A program made the translations under genes and the position numbers. 9,106 nt of DNA from Lachnospiraceae bacterium. Lineage in GTDB: Bacteria > Bacillota > Clostridia > Lachnospirales > Lachnospiraceae. Numbering within the stretch: the stretch's first letter is position 1; each line of letters begins with the position of its first letter. The notes under the pieces are model-generated. The model was not told the origin of the DNA, did not search any database, and was given only the letters and a program-made list of their open reading frames with translations. This document shows positions 6,024-9,106 of this stretch, piece after piece. The DNA lies in assembly GCA_021199405.1 (NCBI GenBank), contig JAJQID010000195.1, forward strand, positions 1-9,106. Reading direction: 5' to 3'.

Positions 6024-7112
6024 ATGGAAGAAAAGTTAAGAGTAGGAATTCTGGGCGCCACCGGCATGGTGGGACAGAGATTTATCACCCTTCTGGAGAA
6101 TCATCCCTGGTTTGAGGTAGTCTGTGTGGCGGCCTCCGGCAGGAGCGCCGGCAAGACCTACGCCCAGGCTGTGGAGGGACGCTGGAAGATGACCACTCCC
6201 ATCCCGGAGGCTGTGAAGGAGCTGCAGGTGTATGATGTGACCAGCCAGCGGAAGGAGGTGGCCTCTCAGGTGGATTTTGTGTTCAGCGCCATGAATCTGG
6301 GTAAAGAGGAGATTCGTGCCATTGAGGACGCCTACGCGAAGGAGGAGGTGCCGGTGGTCTCCAATAATTCCGCCCATCGCTGGACGCCGGACGTACCCAT
6401 GTGCGTGCCGGAGATCAACCCGGAGCACATGCATGTGATTCCCTTCCAGAAAAAGAGACTGGGCACGGAGAGAGGCTTTATCGCCGTGAAGCCCAACTGT
6501 TCCATCCAGTCCTACGCTCCGGTGCTGACCGCATGGAAGGAGTTCGAGCCCTATGAGGTGGTGGCAACCACCTATCAGGCCATTTCCGGTGCCGGCAAGA
6601 CCTTTCGGGAGTGGCCGGAGATGGAGGGCAATATCATCCCCTTTATCAGCGGCGAGGAGGAAAAGAGCGAGCAGGAGCCTCTGCGTCTCTGGGGCAAGGT
6701 GGAGGATGGCGTGATCAAACCGGCCCAGAGTCCGGTGATTACCTGCCAGTGCATCCGTGTGCCTGTGCTGAACGGCCACACCGCGGCAGTCTTTGTGAAA
6801 TTCAGAAAGAAACCCACAAAAGAGCAGCTGATTGAGAAGCTGAACAGCTTCAGCGGCGCTCCCCAGGAGTTAAACCTTCCCAGCGCGCCGAAGCAATTTA
6901 TCCGCTACATGGAGGAGCCTGACCGTCCTCAGATCCGGATGGATGTGGACTATGAGAACGGCATGGGCGTCAGTGTGGGGCGGCTACGCGAGGATAAGGT
7001 GTACGATTATAAGTTTGTGGGACTTTCCCACAATACCATCCGCGGCGCAGCGGGCGGCGCGGTGCTCTGTGCGGAGCTTCTGACTGCACAGGGATACATC
7101 ACAAAGAAATAG
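6024..7112 (+). CDS. asd: Aspartate-semialdehyde dehydrogenase, archaeal/fungal-type branch
   Basis: The enzyme reduces aspartyl phosphate to aspartate semialdehyde with NADPH, the branch point to lysine (and diaminopimelate for the cell wall), threonine and methionine. The 362-residue product has a Rossmann start VGILGATGMVGQRF with GxxGxxG at Gly11, Gly14 and Gly17. The catalytic cysteine is Cys159 in KPNCSIQ. The substrate-side arginine and histidine fit Arg245 and His252 in RVPVLNGHT. SNNSAHR (113-119) and the C-terminal GAAGGAVLCAELL are also typical. Length and motifs fit the archaeal/fungal-like class rather than the shorter form of B. subtilis. A purine-rich AGAGGAG near 6007-6013 and CAGGA at 6014-6018 serve as ribosome site. 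It lies 17 bases after argH and 6 bases before the topoisomerase gene, so the three are probably co-transcribed. Confidence 0.95.
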   Translation: MEEKLRVGILGATGMVGQRFITLLENHPWFEVVCVAASGRSAGKTYAQAVEGRWKMTTPIPEAVKELQVYDVTSQRKEVASQVDFVFSAMNLGKEEIRAIEDAYAKEEVPVVSNNSAHRWTPDVPMCVPEINPEHMHVIPFQKKRLGTERGFIAVKPNCSIQSYAPVLTAWKEFEPYEVVATTYQAISGAGKTFREWPEMEGNIIPFISGEEEKSEQEPLRLWGKVEDGVIKPAQSPVITCQCIRVPVLNGHTAAVFVKFRKKPTKEQLIEKLNSFSGAPQELNLPSAPKQFIRYMEEPDRPQIRMDVDYENGMGVSVGRLREDKVYDYKFVGLSHNTIRGAAGGAVLCAELLTAQGYITKK

Positions 7113-7118
7113 GTTACT

Positions 7119-9106
7119 ATGTCCAAAAAGGTTTTTATCGCGGAAAAGCCCAGCGTGGCGAGAGAGTTCGCCAAAGCCCTGAAGGAGCAGATGAGGCAGG
7201 GCAACGGATATATGGAGAGTGAAAATTTCGTGGTCACCTGGTGCGTCGGGCATCTGGTGACCATGAGTTATCCGGAGGCTTATGATCCAAAGTATAAGCG
7301 CTGGTCTCTGGATACGCTGCCCTTCATCCCTGAAAATTACCGCTATGAGGTCATTGACGGCGTCAAGGGTCAGTTTCAGATTGTCTCCGGCCTTTTAAAC
7401 CGGAAGGACGTGGACACCATTTATGTGTGTACCGACTCCGGGCGGGAGGGAGAGTATATTTACCGTCTGGTGGCACAGACCGCCAACGTGAAGGGGAAAA
7501 ACCAGAAGCGGGTGTGGATCGATTCCCAGACCGAGGAGGAAATCCTCAGGGGAATCCGGGAGGCGAAGGATCTGTCCGCCTACGATGACCTGGCGAAGGC
7601 TGCCTATCTGAGAGCCATCGAGGACTATCTGATGGGCATTAATTTTTCCCGGGTTCTGACCTTAAAATATGGGGATTCCATCAAAAGATACCTGGGCGTT
7701 CCCAAGGGCGTGGTCAGCGTGGGACGGGTCATGACCTGTGTGCTGGGCATGGTGGTGAACAGAGAGCGGGAAATCCGCTCTTTTCAGAAGACCAGCTTTT
7801 ATCGTCTTGTGGATCAGTTTATGATCGGCGACCAGCAGATTGAGGGAGAATGGAAGGCCGTGGAGGGCAGCAAATATTTCCAGTCTCCGGCGCTGTATAA
7901 GGAGAATGGTTTTAAAGAGGAAAAGACAGCGAAGGCCTTCGCACAGGAGCTTCTCTTACAAGCGGGCGGTCAGGTCACTCTTTTGAATATAGAGAAAAAG
8001 AAGGAGAGCAAAAATCCTCCTCTTCTGTATAATCTGGCGGAGCTTCAGAATGACAGCTCCCGTTTTTTCAAGATCAGTCCTGCTGACACCCTGAAAATTG
8101 TGCAGGAGCTGTATGAAAAAAAGCTGGTCACCTATCCCAGAACGGACGCCAGAGTCCTTTCCACTGCGGTGGCAAAGGAGATTACCCGCAATTTAAACGG
8201 TCTGCGCTCTTATGTTCACGGCAGGGAATTTGCCGAGCAGATTCTGAGCGCCAAAGCATATCAGAACCTTGCCCGCACCCGGTACGTGGACGATAAAAAG
8301 ATCACCGACCATTACGCCATCATCCCCACCGGACAGGGGCTGGGAGCCTTAAACAGTGTGAGCGCCACCGCCCAGAAGGTCTATGAGGTGATTGTGCGCC
8401 GCTTCCTGGCCATCTTTTATCCGGCGGCGGTCTATCAGAAGATCGCGCTGACCACCGCCATCGGAGCGGAGCGTTTTTTCAGCAATTTTAAAACCCTGAT
8501 GGAAGAGGGCTACCTGAAGGTGATGAAATACAGCTTTTTTCAGGACAGGGAGCAGGAAAAGAACAGCAAAACTGTGACTGGATCAAGAGAGGCCGGTCAG
8601 AGTTTGCCCGGTCAGGAAGAGATCGTAAAAAATGGAGCATCAGGTGATACAGCCTGCGATGCTGCGCTGTTACAGCAGCTTCAGAAGCTGAAGAAGGGCC
8701 AGGCACTGCCATTGAAGGACATCGTCATCAAAACCGGCGAGACCTCCCCTCCGAAGCGCTACAATTCCGGCAGTATGATTCTGGCGATGGAGAACGCCGG
8801 CCAGCTTATCGAGGATGAGGAGCTGCGGGCTCAGATTAAGGGCAGCGGCATCGGCACCAGCGCTACCCGGGCGGAAATCCTGAATAAGCTTGTCAAAAAT
8901 GAATATCTAAATCTGAACAAAAAGACACAGATTCTTTCCCCCACACAGATGGGTGAGTTGATTTACGATGTGGTGGACTGCTCCATGAAGCGGATGCTGG
9001 AGCCTGCTCTGACAGCCAGCTGGGAAAAGGGACTGACGGGAGTCGCGGAGGGGCGCATCACCTATGAGGAATACATGTCCAAGCTGACCGGCTTTGTGGC
9101 AAGATA
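7119..9106 (+). CDS. topB: DNA topoisomerase III-like type IA topoisomerase, 3' end outside window
   Basis: Type IA enzymes cut one DNA strand through a tyrosine phosphodiester, pass a strand and reseal; topoisomerase III-like members mainly resolve linked or recombination DNA. The frame runs from ATG 7119 past the right edge, with 662 residues visible. Domains in order are a TOPRIM start (VFIAEKPSVARE, 5-16), TDSGREGEYI at 105-114, IDSQTEEEI (134-142), SVGRVMTCVLGMVVNRERE (200-218), the active tyrosine Tyr339 in LVTYPRTDARVLS, ITDHYAIIPT (395-404), GIGTSATRAEIL (577-588) and SPTQMGELI (607-615). The TDSGREGE form replaces the second TOPRIM aspartate of TDPDREGE with glycine. TDAGREGE is known in TopB proteins, so this alone does not imply inactivity. 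A low-complexity polar linker (about 475-528) interrupts domains. No strong ribosome site precedes it, so reinitiation after asd is likely. The C-terminus is missing here. Assignment to TopB rather than another type IA branch is moderately sure. Confidence 0.88.
   Translation, partial: MSKKVFIAEKPSVAREFAKALKEQMRQGNGYMESENFVVTWCVGHLVTMSYPEAYDPKYKRWSLDTLPFIPENYRYEVIDGVKGQFQIVSGLLNRKDVDTIYVCTDSGREGEYIYRLVAQTANVKGKNQKRVWIDSQTEEEILRGIREAKDLSAYDDLAKAAYLRAIEDYLMGINFSRVLTLKYGDSIKRYLGVPKGVVSVGRVMTCVLGMVVNREREIRSFQKTSFYRLVDQFMIGDQQIEGEWKAVEGSKYFQSPALYKENGFKEEKTAKAFAQELLLQAGGQVTLLNIEKKKESKNPPLLYNLAELQNDSSRFFKISPADTLKIVQELYEKKLVTYPRTDARVLSTAVAKEITRNLNGLRSYVHGREFAEQILSAKAYQNLARTRYVDDKKITDHYAIIPTGQGLGALNSVSATAQKVYEVIVRRFLAIFYPAAVYQKIALTTAIGAERFFSNFKTLMEEGYLKVMKYSFFQDREQEKNSKTVTGSREAGQSLPGQEEIVKNGASGDTACDAALLQQLQKLKKGQALPLKDIVIKTGETSPPKRYNSGSMILAMENAGQLIEDEELRAQIKGSGIGTSATRAEILNKLVKNEYLNLNKKTQILSPTQMGELIYDVVDCSMKRMLEPALTASWEKGLTGVAEGRITYEEYMSKLTGFVAR

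Noticed and set aside
6036..6779. Antisense open frame of 247 codons across asd
   Set aside because: Shadow of a strongly recognised gene; His/Leu/Gly-rich composition is typical of a complement frame.

Overview
The window looks like a stretch of a Clostridia chromosome, most likely Lachnospiraceae-like. This is inferred from the AGGAGG-type ribosome sites, the sigma-A-like promoter and the protein families, not from a database match. Every clear gene is on the + strand and packing is dense. No stretch over 300 bases lacks a gene. I see no rRNA, tRNA, CRISPR array, transposase or integrase.

Region 1 (1-357) is the 3' end of a membrane protein, probably a CPBP-family intramembrane protease. 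Region 2 (423-4501) is the unusual part. Two long paralogous proteins of no family I recognise (525 and 536 aa) flank a two-part GNAT-like acetyltransferase gene. The first paralogue and the acetyltransferase gene share one base (stop/start TGATG), and the second paralogue follows 51 bases later. The paralogues share an almost identical 16-base ribosome-site leader, a conserved Cys/His-containing core and several near-identical motifs. They look like a duplicated, probably cytoplasmic protein family with a possible dedicated modifying enzyme.

Region 3 (4505-9106) is housekeeping. A hairpin-forming inverted repeat and a good extended -10 promoter precede argH (argininosuccinate lyase). It is followed at 17 bases by asd (aspartate-semialdehyde dehydrogenase) and at 6 bases by a topB-like type IA topoisomerase that runs off the right edge. 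These three are probably one transcript joining arginine synthesis, the aspartate-family pathway and a DNA topology enzyme.

The best candidate for something undescribed is the paralogue/GNAT/paralogue cassette. Its biochemical role cannot be read from the sequence, and the links proposed here are hypotheses.
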